Assembly: GCA_031260455.1 (NCBI GenBank)
Contig: JAIRJW010000015.1
Location: forward strand, 1-47,039
Source: Fluviicola sp.
GTDB lineage: Bacteria > Bacteroidota > Bacteroidia > Flavobacteriales_D > Crocinitomicaceae
Direction of reading: 5' to 3'
Length of the DNA stretch: 47,039 nucleotides
In this document: piece after piece, positions 25,462 to 33,711 of the stretch
Numbering within the stretch: the first letter of the stretch is position 1
How the letters are laid out: every line of letters starts with the position of its first letter
Notes under the pieces: generated by a model
What the model was told of the DNA's origin: nothing
Seen by the model: the letters and a program-made list of their open reading frames with translations, nothing else
Database searches by the model: none
Program-made: the position numbers and the translations under genes

Positions 25462-25479
25462 ACTATAATACTTTAAAAA

Positions 25480-26124
25480 ATGAAACAGTTAACATTACTA
25501 GTTGTTGCAATATTTCTGACTACCCGGGTAGTCAGTCAGGAAGTGAAAACATCTGATGAGAAGGTGAGTTTTTCACAGGGAACCGTTGATGCTGTTGTTG
25601 TAACGATTCCTTATGCCAGCAAAGATGTCGTGGAGAAGGGGTTGAAGTCCGAAATGAAAGATTGGGGAGGAAAATACAGTAATTCAAAGGATGAATATTC
25701 TTCGAAACAAGCTAAAATGAAAGCGATGGGAGATAAGTACTTTGACGGATATGCGAAAATCATTGAAAGTGGTTCCGATAATATCAAAGTAGCTTTTGCA
25801 GTTGACCTGGGAGGAGTTTATTTAAATTCTGATAATTATCCCGATCAGTACAAAGTGATTGAAGACCGGGCAAAGAAATTTGGGCAGACCGCATCCAAAG
25901 AAAGTGTGAACGGAATGATTGATGTGGAAACCAAAACGTTGAAGAAATTGAACGGTGAGAAGGAAGATCTGCAAAAAGATATCGAAAGTTACAAGAAAAA
26001 GATCTCTGAAGCTGAACAGAAAATTAAGGGCGATGAATCTGCGATTCAAAAGAAAGAAGGAGAAATTGAAGCTCAAAGTAAAAAACTGGAAGAAGTTCAG
26101 GGACTTTTGAAGAAGATAAAATAA
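25480..26124 (+). CDS. Exported coiled-coil protein, paralogue 2
   Basis: 214 residues; same plan as the preceding gene. The signal peptide is MKQLTLLVVAIFLTTRVVSQ, then EVKTSDEKVSFSQGTVDAVV, a globular domain with the shared motif YAKIIESGSDNIKVAFAVDL, and a C-terminal coiled coil (KEDLQKDIESYKKKISEAEQ). The shared blocks (VSFS.G..A.V..IP.A...VVE..LKSE, YAKIIE, KVAF.VD.GG) give clear but not recent paralogy. A strong terminator follows at 26150-26194, closing the two-gene unit. The function is unknown. Confidence 0.8.
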   Translation: MKQLTLLVVAIFLTTRVVSQEVKTSDEKVSFSQGTVDAVVVTIPYASKDVVEKGLKSEMKDWGGKYSNSKDEYSSKQAKMKAMGDKYFDGYAKIIESGSDNIKVAFAVDLGGVYLNSDNYPDQYKVIEDRAKKFGQTASKESVNGMIDVETKTLKKLNGEKEDLQKDIESYKKKISEAEQKIKGDESAIQKKEGEIEAQSKKLEEVQGLLKKIK

Positions 26125-26149
26125 GGTAAAAACAATGGGAAGGAAAATC

Positions 26150-26194
26150 GTCCGCCATTCCGAATTGCTGTCGGAAGGCGGACATTTCTTTTTT
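26150..26194 (+). terminator. Intrinsic terminator after the coiled-coil pair
   Basis: GTCCGCC-A-TTCCGA (26150-26163) pairs with TCGGAA-GGCGGAC (26171-26183), one bulged base, followed by ATTTCTTTTTTA. It ends against the -7 box of the next gene. Confidence 0.85.
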
Positions 26195-26195
26195 A

Positions 26196-26203
26196 TACCT
26201 TTG
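26196..26203 (+). promoter_or_regulatory. -7 box directly before the GT9 gene
   Basis: TACCTTTG is a perfect TAnnTTTG box 5 bases before the ATG at 26209. The upstream sequence is the terminator hairpin, so the -33 region lies inside that hairpin. The transcript would be leaderless or nearly so. Confidence 0.5.
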
Positions 26204-26208
26204 GAGCT

Positions 26209-27183
26209 ATGAAAATCCTGGTTGTCCGTTTTAGTTCAATTGGAGACGTAGTGCTCACAACCCCGGTCGTGCGCTGCCTGAAGGAACAATTGGGTTCGGA
26301 GATTCACTATATTACCAAACAGGCGTTTAAACCGGTTTTGGAGCAAAATCCATACATCGACAGGATAATCACCATTCAAAAATCTGTTGATGAAGTGATT
26401 GATTTGCTGAAACAGGAGCAGTATGATTATGTTGTCGATCTGCATCACAACGTACGGACTTTACGCCTGAAAAGAGCGCTGAAGGTGAAGTCTGTTGCTT
26501 TTCCGAAAAAGAATTTTTCCAAACTGTTGTTAACAACATTCAAGATTAATCACATGCCGAAGGTTCATGTGGTGGATCGTTATTTTGAGGCGGTTCAAAT
26601 GCTGGGTGTCAAAAACGACCGGAAACCCTGTGACCTTTACCTTTCTGAAAGTGATTCCGTTGACCTGAAGGCTTACCAACTGGTAGAAAAGCAGTTTACT
26701 GCTGTTGCGATGGGAGCTCAGTTTGCAACGAAACAAATGCCGCTTTCCCTAATGGGAAAAGTGCTGGAAAAAGTAGAGGAACCGATTGTTTTACTCGGAG
26801 GCCCGACTGATTCGGAGCGTGCTGTTGAGCTGACCGTACTACTTGAAAATCAAAAGGTTATCGATCTTTGTGGCCAGTTATCGCTCCGGCAATCAGCTTT
26901 TATGACAAAAATTTGCAGTAAATTACTGACAGGAGATACCGGGCTGATGCATATTGCCAGTTGTTTTGAAACACCGGTTATCAGTGTTTGGGGAAATACT
27001 GTTCCCGATTTCGGAATGTATACTTATGCTCCGCAAAACCCGGGTTTGTATTCTATCCATGAGGTTGAGGGTTTGTCTTGTCGGCCTTGTTCGAAAATTG
27101 GGTATAAAGAGTGTCCGAAAAAGCATTTCAAGTGTATGTATTTGCAGGATGCCGGGAAGATTGCGGAGGAGCTGGGGCGTTAA
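26209..27183 (+). CDS. Glycosyltransferase family 9 (heptosyltransferase-like)
   Basis: 324 residues. The N-terminus MKILVVRFSSIGDVVLTTPV is the GT9 signature. YDYVVDLHHNVRTLRLKRAL and the C-terminal donor site KLLTGDTGLMHIASCFETPV, then ISVWGNTVPDFGMYTY, complete the GT-B fold. A Cys-rich end (SCRPCSKIGYKECPKKHFKC) is often seen in the flavobacterial members. It is a cytoplasmic enzyme that adds heptose or a related sugar to the LPS core; the exact donor is not fixed by motifs. It stands alone, with its promoter box 5 bases upstream and a structured element after it. Confidence 0.9.
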   Translation: MKILVVRFSSIGDVVLTTPVVRCLKEQLGSEIHYITKQAFKPVLEQNPYIDRIITIQKSVDEVIDLLKQEQYDYVVDLHHNVRTLRLKRALKVKSVAFPKKNFSKLLLTTFKINHMPKVHVVDRYFEAVQMLGVKNDRKPCDLYLSESDSVDLKAYQLVEKQFTAVAMGAQFATKQMPLSLMGKVLEKVEEPIVLLGGPTDSERAVELTVLLENQKVIDLCGQLSLRQSAFMTKICSKLLTGDTGLMHIASCFETPVISVWGNTVPDFGMYTYAPQNPGLYSIHEVEGLSCRPCSKIGYKECPKKHFKCMYLQDAGKIAEELGR

Positions 27184-27210
27184 TCGAGGATTTATTATTA
27201 GGAAAACCGG

Positions 27211-27356
27211 ACGTAATATTGCGTTTTTACGTCTTGAATTGGAAAGAGTAAATTTTACTTTGAAAGCTTTAAAATGCTTGATTATCCTGAGATAATGATA
27301 AAATCAGAGCACCTCAACCAAAGCGAAAATTCTGGCGTAAAAACGCAATATTACGT
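27211..27356. repeat. Element with 21-bp perfect terminal inverted repeats
   Basis: Bases 27211-27231 (starting ACGTAATATTGCG) are the exact reverse complement of 27336-27356, enclosing 104 bases. A second short match (GAATT) continues the repeat inward after a three-base break. Inside are AGTAAA-T-TTTACT (27247-27259) and ATTATC-N4-GATAAT (27281-27296). It lies between convergent genes. No clear target duplication or coding sequence is present. It may be a large bidirectional terminator or a small mobile (MITE-like) element. Confidence 0.75.
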
Positions 27357-27381
27357 ACTTAAAAAACCGGAAAATTTGAGC

Positions 27382-27894
27382 TTAATCGACAAACAGCTTC
27401 TTTAATTCTGTAGCATCCTTCGGATTCATCTTCTTAGCCAGGATCAAAGCCAATTGCTTTCGTCTCAAAGCACCTTCAAAACGCTCAATCTCTTCTTCCG
27501 TTTCAGGAATCAGTTCCGGAACCTGAATAGGTCCGCCGTGCTGATCAACAGCCACAAAAGTGTAAATAGCTTCATTGGATTTGTTGCGTTTTCCGGTAAT
27601 ATTATCTTCTACAAAAACATCCACAAAAACCTCCATTGATGAATTGAAAGCGCGGGAAACTTTTGCTTCAAGTGTCACAATAGAAGCGTGATTGATCGGC
27701 GAGTTGAAGCTGACATTGTTCACGTTGGCTGTTACAACCACTCTGTGCGAGTGTCTGTGAGCGGAAACGCTGGCAATTTCGTCCATCCATGCCAGCAACT
27801 GGCCACCGAATAAATTTCCGAGTGTATTGGTATCGTTCGGCAGAACAACCTTAGTCGTAATAGCTAATGTTTCCGATGCATGACGAGACTTCAT
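27382..27894 (-). CDS. Acyl-CoA thioesterase, hotdog fold
   Basis: 170 residues. The hotdog signature is NTLGNLFGGQLLAWMDEIAS, with the conserved Asn, Gly-Gly and Met-Asp of the YciA/BFIT type. It is followed by VVVTANVNNVSFNSPINHAS and VTLEAKVSRAFNSSMEVFVD. The C-terminal extension (EETEEEIERFEGALRRKQLA) is helical. It hydrolyses acyl-CoA to free acid and CoA in the cytoplasm; chain-length preference is not predictable. A palindrome ATAAAAGT-AC-ACTTTTAT sits 15 bases before the start and may be an operator. Confidence 0.92.
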   Translation of the reverse strand: MKSRHASETLAITTKVVLPNDTNTLGNLFGGQLLAWMDEIASVSAHRHSHRVVVTANVNNVSFNSPINHASIVTLEAKVSRAFNSSMEVFVDVFVEDNITGKRNKSNEAIYTFVAVDQHGGPIQVPELIPETEEEIERFEGALRRKQLALILAKKMNPKDATELKKLFVD

Positions 27895-27908
27895 TTTTCA
27901 ATTTTTTG

Positions 27909-27926
27909 ATAAAAGTACACTTTTAT
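27909..27926 (-). promoter_or_regulatory. Palindrome upstream of the thioesterase
   Basis: ATAAAAGT-AC-ACTTTTAT is a perfect 8-2-8 inverted repeat 15 bases before the thioesterase start, in the 104-base divergent gap shared with the isomerase gene. It could be an operator for either gene. It is A+T-rich, so chance is not excluded. Confidence 0.35.
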
Positions 27927-27998
27927 TTCCGGGAGAAGATTTTTAAAACTTCTTCAGTTGGAAAAGCCTTATTATATTTACGGACTTCAAAGTGAATT

Positions 27999-28985
27999 AT
28001 GGAAAAACTCATTCAGGAATTTTCGTCTAATATCAGTGAAGCTCTGGAAATTGCAGCTAAAGTAACTATTGCGAAACCCACTGGTGAAATAAGAAACATT
28101 GTTGTTTGCGGTATGGGTGGTTCTGGTATCGGAGGGAAAATTGTTTCCCAATGGGTTCAGAATTACTGTCCGGTTCCGGTTTTGTTTGTTCAGGAATATG
28201 CATTGCCAGCATTTATCGATAAACACAGTCTGGTCATTGGCTCGTCCTATTCCGGAAATACGGAAGAAACCTTATTTGCTTTGGAAGATGCAAAACAAAG
28301 AGGGACAACTATTATTGGAATTTGTTCCGGTGGATCTTTGGAGCAGTTTTGTAAGACAAACAATTATCCGTGCATTCTTGTTCCGGGAGGAAATCCACCA
28401 AGAGCAGCACTGGCATTTTCATTGGTTCAGCTAAGTAATATTTTCCTGCAGCTCGGTTATGGACAAAAAAGTATCCTGGACGAAATCTCGAACGGAAAAG
28501 TCCTGATAGATTCCGAATTGGTACACATGAAGTCAGAAGCTATGCGGGTAGCGAAAGAACTTCAAAAAAGAACGATTGTGATATATGCTGGTTCTGCATA
28601 CGAAGGGATCACAATTCGCGCAAAACAGCAATTTAACGAAAACTCGAAAGAATTATGCTGGCAGCATGTAATCCCGGAGATGAATCACAATGAATTAGTC
28701 GGATGGGGTGGAGGAGATAACCGCTATGCATGTTTGTTTATTCAGACCGGAGACCTGACTATGCGCAATCAGAAACGCTTTGATATTTCAATAGAGCGTA
28801 CCAGGTCCAAGACAGATAAAGTAGAGATCATCCAGGCAAAGGGATCTACGATCGTTGAAAAAAGCATTTACCTGATTCACATAATTGACTGGATTTCTTT
28901 ATACCTGAGCAATTTGAAGCATGGTGATCCGATCGAAATCGAAATTATCGATTATCTGAAAGCCGAATTGGGAAAAATCAAATAA
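27999..28985 (+). CDS. Bifunctional phosphoglucose/phosphomannose isomerase
   Basis: 328 residues. The SIS domain opens with NIVVCGMGGSGIGGKIVSQW and contains SLVIGSSYSGNTEETLFALE, the phosphosugar-binding Ser/Thr site. The catalytic C-terminal region carries VIPEMNHNELVGWGGGD, the EMNHNE motif of the bifunctional PGI/PMI family. It interconverts glucose-6-P or mannose-6-P with fructose-6-P in the cytoplasm and feeds both glycolysis and mannose-containing polysaccharide. The length and motifs are those of the archaeal/Bacteroidota-type enzyme. It is monocistronic by spacing. Confidence 0.92.
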   Translation: MEKLIQEFSSNISEALEIAAKVTIAKPTGEIRNIVVCGMGGSGIGGKIVSQWVQNYCPVPVLFVQEYALPAFIDKHSLVIGSSYSGNTEETLFALEDAKQRGTTIIGICSGGSLEQFCKTNNYPCILVPGGNPPRAALAFSLVQLSNIFLQLGYGQKSILDEISNGKVLIDSELVHMKSEAMRVAKELQKRTIVIYAGSAYEGITIRAKQQFNENSKELCWQHVIPEMNHNELVGWGGGDNRYACLFIQTGDLTMRNQKRFDISIERTRSKTDKVEIIQAKGSTIVEKSIYLIHIIDWISLYLSNLKHGDPIEIEIIDYLKAELGKIK

Positions 28986-29088
28986 GAAAAAAGCGGTAGT
29001 TTTTGATATCAGCAAGCGTCAAAGCAACTGGTATGTCCAGCTAAAGTCAAAATTAAAAACGAAATAAGAATCAATTTTGCATATTAGT

Positions 29089-29880
29089 TTAGTCTGCGAA
29101 TTTCCCACCTGCATATACCTGGAACTCGAAACCACGGTCATCATGCACCTCAAAATTCACTTTGACTTTTGCTCCCAGGTACTTGTCGGGATCACTGTAT
29201 AAGATATTGATGAGCTGATCCTTGTAATCCAGCCTCAGAGCAGTTGTAAAGCCGTTCGGATCGTTGGGACCAAGAATGAGATAACTGAAAATATCCTGAT
29301 GCACAAAACCCTGAAATGTTGTACTGAACTCTTTTTCCGAATTCAGTGCGTCCATTGCCCGGTCCATTTTAATGGGATGTAACGGAGCTGGTTTGTATTT
29401 CTCTTTATTGATATCATCCTGGAATGAAGCACTGCGTTCTTTCGTTTTGATGATCTTTCCTTTTTCATCATAATAAGAAATACGGTCCATGAAGACAGTT
29501 TCATTTGTTCCGTCAGTCTGATCAATCAATTCCTGCGTCATGAAAGGTTTTCCGTTGTTCAGGTAATAAAAGCGCGTTCCGTTGGTTTTGCCGTTTCCAT
29601 CCGAGAATTGTTCCTCAAGGATCTGGATTACGTTAGTAGAATCCAGGTGGCCGATCACCTCAATCATGGTTCCGTCTCCCTTTTCGTAATGCAGGGAATT
29701 GGCAATCATGCCGGAAGCTTCCGTGATTTTTTTCAATTGCAAAACATGCTCATCCATTTCAGCTTCGTTCTTGAAATGCTTTACAATAACTTTTTTCTCT
29801 TTATCTGCCGGTTTATCCGTATGATCGGAACCGCAAGAAACCAATCCGATAAGTAAAATGGGGAAAATATACTTTTTCAT
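29089..29880 (-). CDS. Lipoprotein of unknown function
   Basis: 263 residues. MKKYIFPILLIGLVSCGSDH is a lipoprotein signal with Cys16. The mature protein is hydrophilic and mixed alpha/beta (KGDGTMIEVIGHLDSTNVIQ, ISYYDEKGKIIKTKERSASF, KVKVNFEVHDDRGFEFQVYA). I recognise no domain. The MORN-like YYDEKGKI stretch is too short to call. It has no operon partner. It is probably an outer-membrane-facing lipoprotein. Confidence 0.75.
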   Translation of the reverse strand: MKKYIFPILLIGLVSCGSDHTDKPADKEKKVIVKHFKNEAEMDEHVLQLKKITEASGMIANSLHYEKGDGTMIEVIGHLDSTNVIQILEEQFSDGNGKTNGTRFYYLNNGKPFMTQELIDQTDGTNETVFMDRISYYDEKGKIIKTKERSASFQDDINKEKYKPAPLHPIKMDRAMDALNSEKEFSTTFQGFVHQDIFSYLILGPNDPNGFTTALRLDYKDQLINILYSDPDKYLGAKVKVNFEVHDDRGFEFQVYAGGKFAD

Positions 29881-30160
29881 AGCTTTTGTTTCTTTTCAGA
29901 ATGACAATGACTTGTAAAAGTAACAGGTTTATAGCAAATGGCGGTCTTTTTTCGGTTAATTTAGATTCCCGCATCTTCAACTTTGTAATCACCAATAAAC
30001 CGGAAGGATTACGCCACACAATTGATGAAACCGGTTGCCAAAACATTGAACAAAAGAATATTACCAGTTGTGCCTCCAACACTAAAATCCGGTCTGCAGG
30101 ATTTTCTTTTGTAAAGAGGAGGATCTTAATTCAACAATTCCATGTATTTTTGGGTAAACA

Positions 30161-30194
30161 AAAAACCCTTTGCCAAAAGACAAAGGATTTTTTT
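30161..30194. terminator. Orphan intrinsic terminator
   Basis: CCTTTG (30167-30172) pairs with CAAAGG (30181-30186) across 8 bases, flanked by A5 on the left and T7 on the right, so it could end transcripts in either direction. No annotated gene ends within 270 bases, which points to an unannotated transcript or an attenuator. Confidence 0.6.
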
Positions 30195-30232
30195 GCTATT
30201 AATCGAAAAAACAAGAGCACCCCTACTCCTGT

Positions 30233-30301
30233 TACTCAAATGAGTACATTTTAAATGTACAAATGATGTTTAAATCATTTGAATAGTATCAAAGATGATA
30301 C
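30233..30301. repeat. Cluster of four inverted repeats
   Basis: Four perfect inverted repeats follow each other: TACTCA-AA-TGAGTA (30233-30246), GTACATTT-T-AAATGTAC (30244-30260), CAAATGAT-N6-ATCATTTG (30260-30281) and GTATCA-N4-TGATAC (30286-30301). They lie 120-190 bases before the gene at 30422. Confidence 0.7.
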
Positions 30302-30421
30302 ATAATGTTAAATATTCGAAATCAATGTTTTTAATATTTACGATAACCAAGCAGCAATCAACATTAACCAAGTCATTGAAAATCATCACAGTACAAATGA
30401 TAATTTAAGAAAAAAATTACA

Positions 30422-31996
30422 ATGTCCACAGGGTCAACAGATAGTTTAGTTCGTTTGATTTCTTCCCTATCAAAAGCTGAAAAACGAAGTTTTAAGCTTT
30501 ATGCGAATCGGAGCTCTTCGTCTCAGGAAGAAATAAAATATTTACAGCTCTTTGATTTTATTGAAAAAATGGAGAACTATTCTGATGAACTGGCAATTAC
30601 CAGGATCAAAGGAATCAAAAAAAGCCAGCTTTCAAATATCAAAGCTCATTTATACAAACAACTGCTTACCAGTTTGAGATTGCAGCATGCTCCGCATTTG
30701 CCGACCATCGAAATCCGCGAATCTATGGATCATGCCCTGATCCTGTATGAAAAAGGATTTTATAATCAGGCCTTGAAATTATTGGAAAAAGCCAAGCAAA
30801 ATGCCATTAAAATACAGTCGACGATTCTTCACATGGAAATCCTCGATTTTGAAAAATTCATCGAATCACAGCATATTACCCGAAGTGTTCTTTCGCGGGC
30901 GGATGAACTGACAGCTGAGAGCAGAGAGTTGAGCAGGCACATGCAGGGAAGCGTCCGATTTTCCAATCTGTCTTTGCAGCTTTATGCACTGAATGTGCGG
31001 GTCGGTTTCGTAAGAGACGAAAAAGATTACCGCTTCGTACAGGAATTTTTTGCGAAACGCTTACCAGAATACAACGTTACGGAATTGAGCTTCGAAGAGA
31101 AAATGCACCTGTATAATGCCCATGTCTGGTATTATTACATCACACAAGACTTCCTGATGTGTTTCAAATACGCCAGCTTGTGGGTGAAATTGTTCGAAGA
31201 CCATTCGCACGTGAAAGACCATTACCGCGAAATGTACCTCAAAGGACTTTACAACCTGCAGAATGCTCTGTTTAACCTGAGAAACCACAAACGTTTACTG
31301 GAATCTATCGAAAAACTGGAAAGTGCAGATCTGGGAGACCGCGAGAATGAAAATATTGCCTTGTTGCACCGTAATTATTGGCTCACAGCCAAAATAAACT
31401 ACTATTACTTATGTGGAATTTTTTCCGAAGGATTAGAAATTGTTCCAAAAGTGGAACAGTTTATTTCAGATCATGAAGACCGTCTGGATAATCACCGGAT
31501 TATGATCCTGTATTATAAGGTTGCATGTCTGTATTTCGGGAACGGCGACAATAAAATGGCGATCAGGTACCTAAACCGCATTATTCAGCTTCGTGACGTT
31601 TCCCTGCGGGAAGACATCCAGGCCTTTGCGCGGATTCTGAACCTGATTGCGCACTTCGAACTCGGAACAGACGATCACCTGCTGGATTATCAGATCAAAT
31701 CGGTGTATCGTTTCCTGAGAAACATGGGCGACCTGCATGGAGTGCAGCATGAAATCCTGAATTTCCTGCGCCAGCTTCCCTTCGCTGATGAACAGTCTCT
31801 AATGCGGGCATTTCGTATTTTGCATGGGAAACTGGTAAAACTGTCCAAACTGCCCTATGAAAAACGTCCGTTCCTGTACCTGGATATCATTTCCTGGCTG
31901 GAATGCAAGATCGAAAAACGAACAGTTCAGGAAGTAATCCGAAGCAAATTCTTATTGGAACAGGAAACCGGTCAAAGTGTTTATTTTCCTGAATAA
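30422..31996 (+). CDS. Large helical protein of unknown function
   Basis: 524 residues with no signal peptide or membrane segment. The sequence is almost entirely helical and reads like degenerate TPR/solenoid units: ALILYEKGFYNQALKLLEKA, VACLYFGNGDNKMAIRYLNR. A distinctive N-terminus, DSLVRLISSLSKAEKRSFKL, precedes it. I have no name for the family; similar cytoplasmic proteins appear to be conserved in Flavobacteriales (recollection, not checked). It is unusual in having a long, structured upstream region. A regulatory or scaffolding role is a guess. Confidence 0.8.
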   Translation: MSTGSTDSLVRLISSLSKAEKRSFKLYANRSSSSQEEIKYLQLFDFIEKMENYSDELAITRIKGIKKSQLSNIKAHLYKQLLTSLRLQHAPHLPTIEIRESMDHALILYEKGFYNQALKLLEKAKQNAIKIQSTILHMEILDFEKFIESQHITRSVLSRADELTAESRELSRHMQGSVRFSNLSLQLYALNVRVGFVRDEKDYRFVQEFFAKRLPEYNVTELSFEEKMHLYNAHVWYYYITQDFLMCFKYASLWVKLFEDHSHVKDHYREMYLKGLYNLQNALFNLRNHKRLLESIEKLESADLGDRENENIALLHRNYWLTAKINYYYLCGIFSEGLEIVPKVEQFISDHEDRLDNHRIMILYYKVACLYFGNGDNKMAIRYLNRIIQLRDVSLREDIQAFARILNLIAHFELGTDDHLLDYQIKSVYRFLRNMGDLHGVQHEILNFLRQLPFADEQSLMRAFRILHGKLVKLSKLPYEKRPFLYLDIISWLECKIEKRTVQEVIRSKFLLEQETGQSVYFPE

Positions 31997-32072
31997 CAGG
32001 AGTTTAATATTAATAAATACTATACCATATAATTTATTCGACGAAAATTTAAACAAAAAGTGTTCTTAAAAG

Positions 32073-32102
32073 TTGTCAGTTTAAAATAAAGTTGTACTTT
32101 TG
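32073..32102 (+). promoter_or_regulatory. Promoter of bcp
   Basis: TTG (32073-32075), 19 bases, then TACTTTTG (32095-32102): an exact Bacteroidota promoter. A 10-bp palindrome CGATTAATCG (32116-32125) lies just past the expected start of transcription and could be an operator. The leader to the ATG at 32149 is about 40 bases. Confidence 0.7.
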
Positions 32103-32148
32103 ATTATATATTCGTCGATTAATCGTTTAAATACTCAACAATTAATAA

Positions 32149-32616
32149 ATGACAGAACTAAAGACAGGTGACCAGATGCCAGATTTCTGGGGAATAGATC
32201 AAAACGGAAAAGAATGGACGAATCAGAGCTTTAAAGGAAAAAAGCTGGTGATATACTTCTATCCGAAAGACAATACTCCTGCATGTACAAATCAGGCTTG
32301 CAGTTTGAGAGATTCATACCAGGAACTGAAAGAGAAAGGGTATTCAATTCTGGGAGTAAGCATGGATACGGAAAAGATGCATACGCGTTTTAGTGAAAAA
32401 TTTAGCCTGCCTTTTCCATTGATAGCAGATACCAAACGGAAAATGATTGATGCGTTCAGAGTGTGGGGATTGAAAAAGTTCATGGGGCGTGAGTACGACG
32501 GAATTCATCGGACTACATTTATCGTGAATGAAAAAGGAATTATAACACATATTATAGAAAAGCCGAAAACAAAAATTCACGGTGAAGAGATTTTAGATTT
32601 GATCGAAACGTCGTAA
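32149..32616 (+). CDS. bcp: Thioredoxin-dependent peroxiredoxin, Bcp/PrxQ type
   Basis: 155 residues, thioredoxin fold. The active site is YPKDNTPACTNQACSLRDSY, with peroxidatic Cys46 and resolving Cys51 five residues apart, the atypical two-cysteine arrangement of Bcp/PrxQ. FPLIADTKRKMIDAFRVWG and GIHRTTFIVNEKGIITHII complete the fold. It reduces hydrogen peroxide and organic hydroperoxides using thioredoxin, in the cytoplasm. It has its own strong promoter. recA follows 55 bases later with a separate promoter whose operator overlaps the bcp stop codon. Confidence 0.95.
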   Translation: MTELKTGDQMPDFWGIDQNGKEWTNQSFKGKKLVIYFYPKDNTPACTNQACSLRDSYQELKEKGYSILGVSMDTEKMHTRFSEKFSLPFPLIADTKRKMIDAFRVWGLKKFMGREYDGIHRTTFIVNEKGIITHIIEKPKTKIHGEEILDLIETS

Positions 32617-32646
32617 GTAGTTTACGACCTACCGGTCATACCTTTG
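32610..32646 (+). promoter_or_regulatory. recA promoter with inverted-repeat operator
   Basis: A perfect 7-bp inverted repeat GTCGTAA-N5-TTACGAC at 32610-32628 overlaps the bcp stop codon and covers the place of the -33 element. Ten bases later comes TACCTTTG (32639-32646), an exact -7 box, then the ATG at 32672. Position and symmetry fit a LexA-type SOS operator. The core TCGTAA-N5-TTACGA recurs at the restriction-enzyme promoter. Confidence 0.6.
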
Positions 32647-32671
32647 TAGAAACGATTAAAATTGAAACGAT

Positions 32672-33703
32672 ATGGCAGTGAAAGAAATCAACCCGGAAAA
32701 ATTGAAAGCGCTTCAGCTGACAATGGAAAAGTTAGACAAGACTTTTGGAAAAGGAACGGTAATGAAACTGGGAGATGACGCGGTAGAACAGGTTGAAGTC
32801 ATTCCAAGTGGTTCCATTACGCTGGATCTGGCTTTGGGAGTAAATGGTTATCCAAAAGGAAGGATCATTGAAATCTACGGCCCCGAATCATCAGGAAAAA
32901 CAACCTTGGCAATTCATGCCATTGCAGAAGTGCAAAAACAAGGAGGAATTGCCGCAATCATCGATGCAGAACACGCATTCGATCAGTTTTACGCCCAAAA
33001 ATTGGGAGTGGATATCGACAACCTGTTGATTTCACAACCGGATAATGGGGAGCAGGCACTGGAAATTGCAGATAGCCTGATTCGTTCCGGAGCAATAGAT
33101 TTATTGGTGGTCGACTCCGTAGCAGCTTTAACTCCGAAGGCAGAAATCGAAGGAGAAATGGGTGATTCACAAATGGGACTGCAGGCTCGTTTGATGTCGA
33201 AAGCGCTTCGTAAACTGACTGGTTCTATCAATAAAGCAAAATGCTGTTGTATTTTCATCAACCAACTGCGTGATAAAATCGGGGTCATGTTTGGAAACCC
33301 GGAAACAACAACTGGGGGAAATGCCCTGAAATTCTACGCGTCAATGCGTATTGATATTCGCAAATCAAGCCAGATTAAAGAAGGAGAAGATGTGATCGGA
33401 AACCGTGTGAAAGTGAAAATTGTGAAAAATAAAGTTGCTCCACCGTTCCGCAAAGCGGAATTCGATATCATGTATGGAGAGGGAATCTCCAAAGTGGGTG
33501 AGATCATCGACCTGGGAGTGGACCTGAATATTCTGAAGAAAAGCGGATCCTGGTTTTCATACGGAGAAACCCGTTTGGGGCAGGGAAGAGACTCTGTTAA
33601 AAATATGATTGCAGACAACCCGGAATTAATGGAAGAGTTGGAAGCAAAAATCAAAGAAGCTCTTGGTGCTGCTGGCACTGCAGTGCCAGCAGGCCAGGAC
33701 TAA
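32672..33703 (+). CDS. recA: Recombinase RecA
   Basis: 343 residues. It has Walker [20 protein letters not shown], Walker [21 protein letters not shown], the DNA-binding loops [20 protein letters not shown] and [18 protein letters not shown], and the [14 protein letters not shown] segment. It forms the nucleoprotein filament for strand exchange and for SOS co-protease activity. It has its own promoter with a candidate operator. The C-terminal tail ([12 protein letters not shown]) is encoded by a perfect 24-bp palindrome, and a long hairpin follows the stop codon. Confidence 0.98.
   Translation: MAVKEINPEKLKALQLTMEKLDKTFGKGTVMKLGDDAVEQVEVIPSGSITLDLALGVNGYPKGRIIEIYGPESSGKTTLAIHAIAEVQKQGGIAAIIDAEHAFDQFYAQKLGVDIDNLLISQPDNGEQALEIADSLIRSGAIDLLVVDSVAALTPKAEIEGEMGDSQMGLQARLMSKALRKLTGSINKAKCCCIFINQLRDKIGVMFGNPETTTGGNALKFYASMRIDIRKSSQIKEGEDVIGNRVKVKIVKNKVAPPFRKAEFDIMYGEGISKVGEIIDLGVDLNILKKSGSWFSYGETRLGQGRDSVKNMIADNPELMEELEAKIKEALGAAGTAVPAGQD
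33669..33692. repeat. 24-bp perfect palindrome in the last codons of recA
   Basis: CTGCTGGCACTG (33669-33680) is followed immediately by its exact reverse complement (33681-33692). It encodes part of the acidic/small-residue tail, where the protein sequence is weakly constrained, 8 bases before the stop codon. Confidence 0.85.
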
Positions 33704-33711
33704 CTGCATAT

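Larger units (their letters stand above)
29881..30421. other. 541-base divergent intergenic region with structure
   Basis: No convincing gene: the open frame 29886-30254 lacks protein-like composition. The region holds a terminator-like hairpin at 30161-30194, far from any annotated 3' end. A cluster of inverted repeats lies at 30233-30301, and an 11-base direct repeat GTACAAATGAT occurs at 30257-30267 and 30391-30401. A small RNA or a long structured leader for the gene at 30422 would explain this. No tRNA fold was found. Confidence 0.5.

Noticed and set aside
27201..27370. CRISPR-like repeats around 27.2 kb and 41.3 kb
   Set aside because: There are only two inverted arms or one palindrome per site, with no regular direct repeats, spacers or cas genes.
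29886..30254. 122-codon open frame on the + strand in the divergent gap
   Set aside because: Irregular composition, no recognisable motif, contains the terminator hairpin, and an overlapping open frame exists on the other strand; treated as chance.
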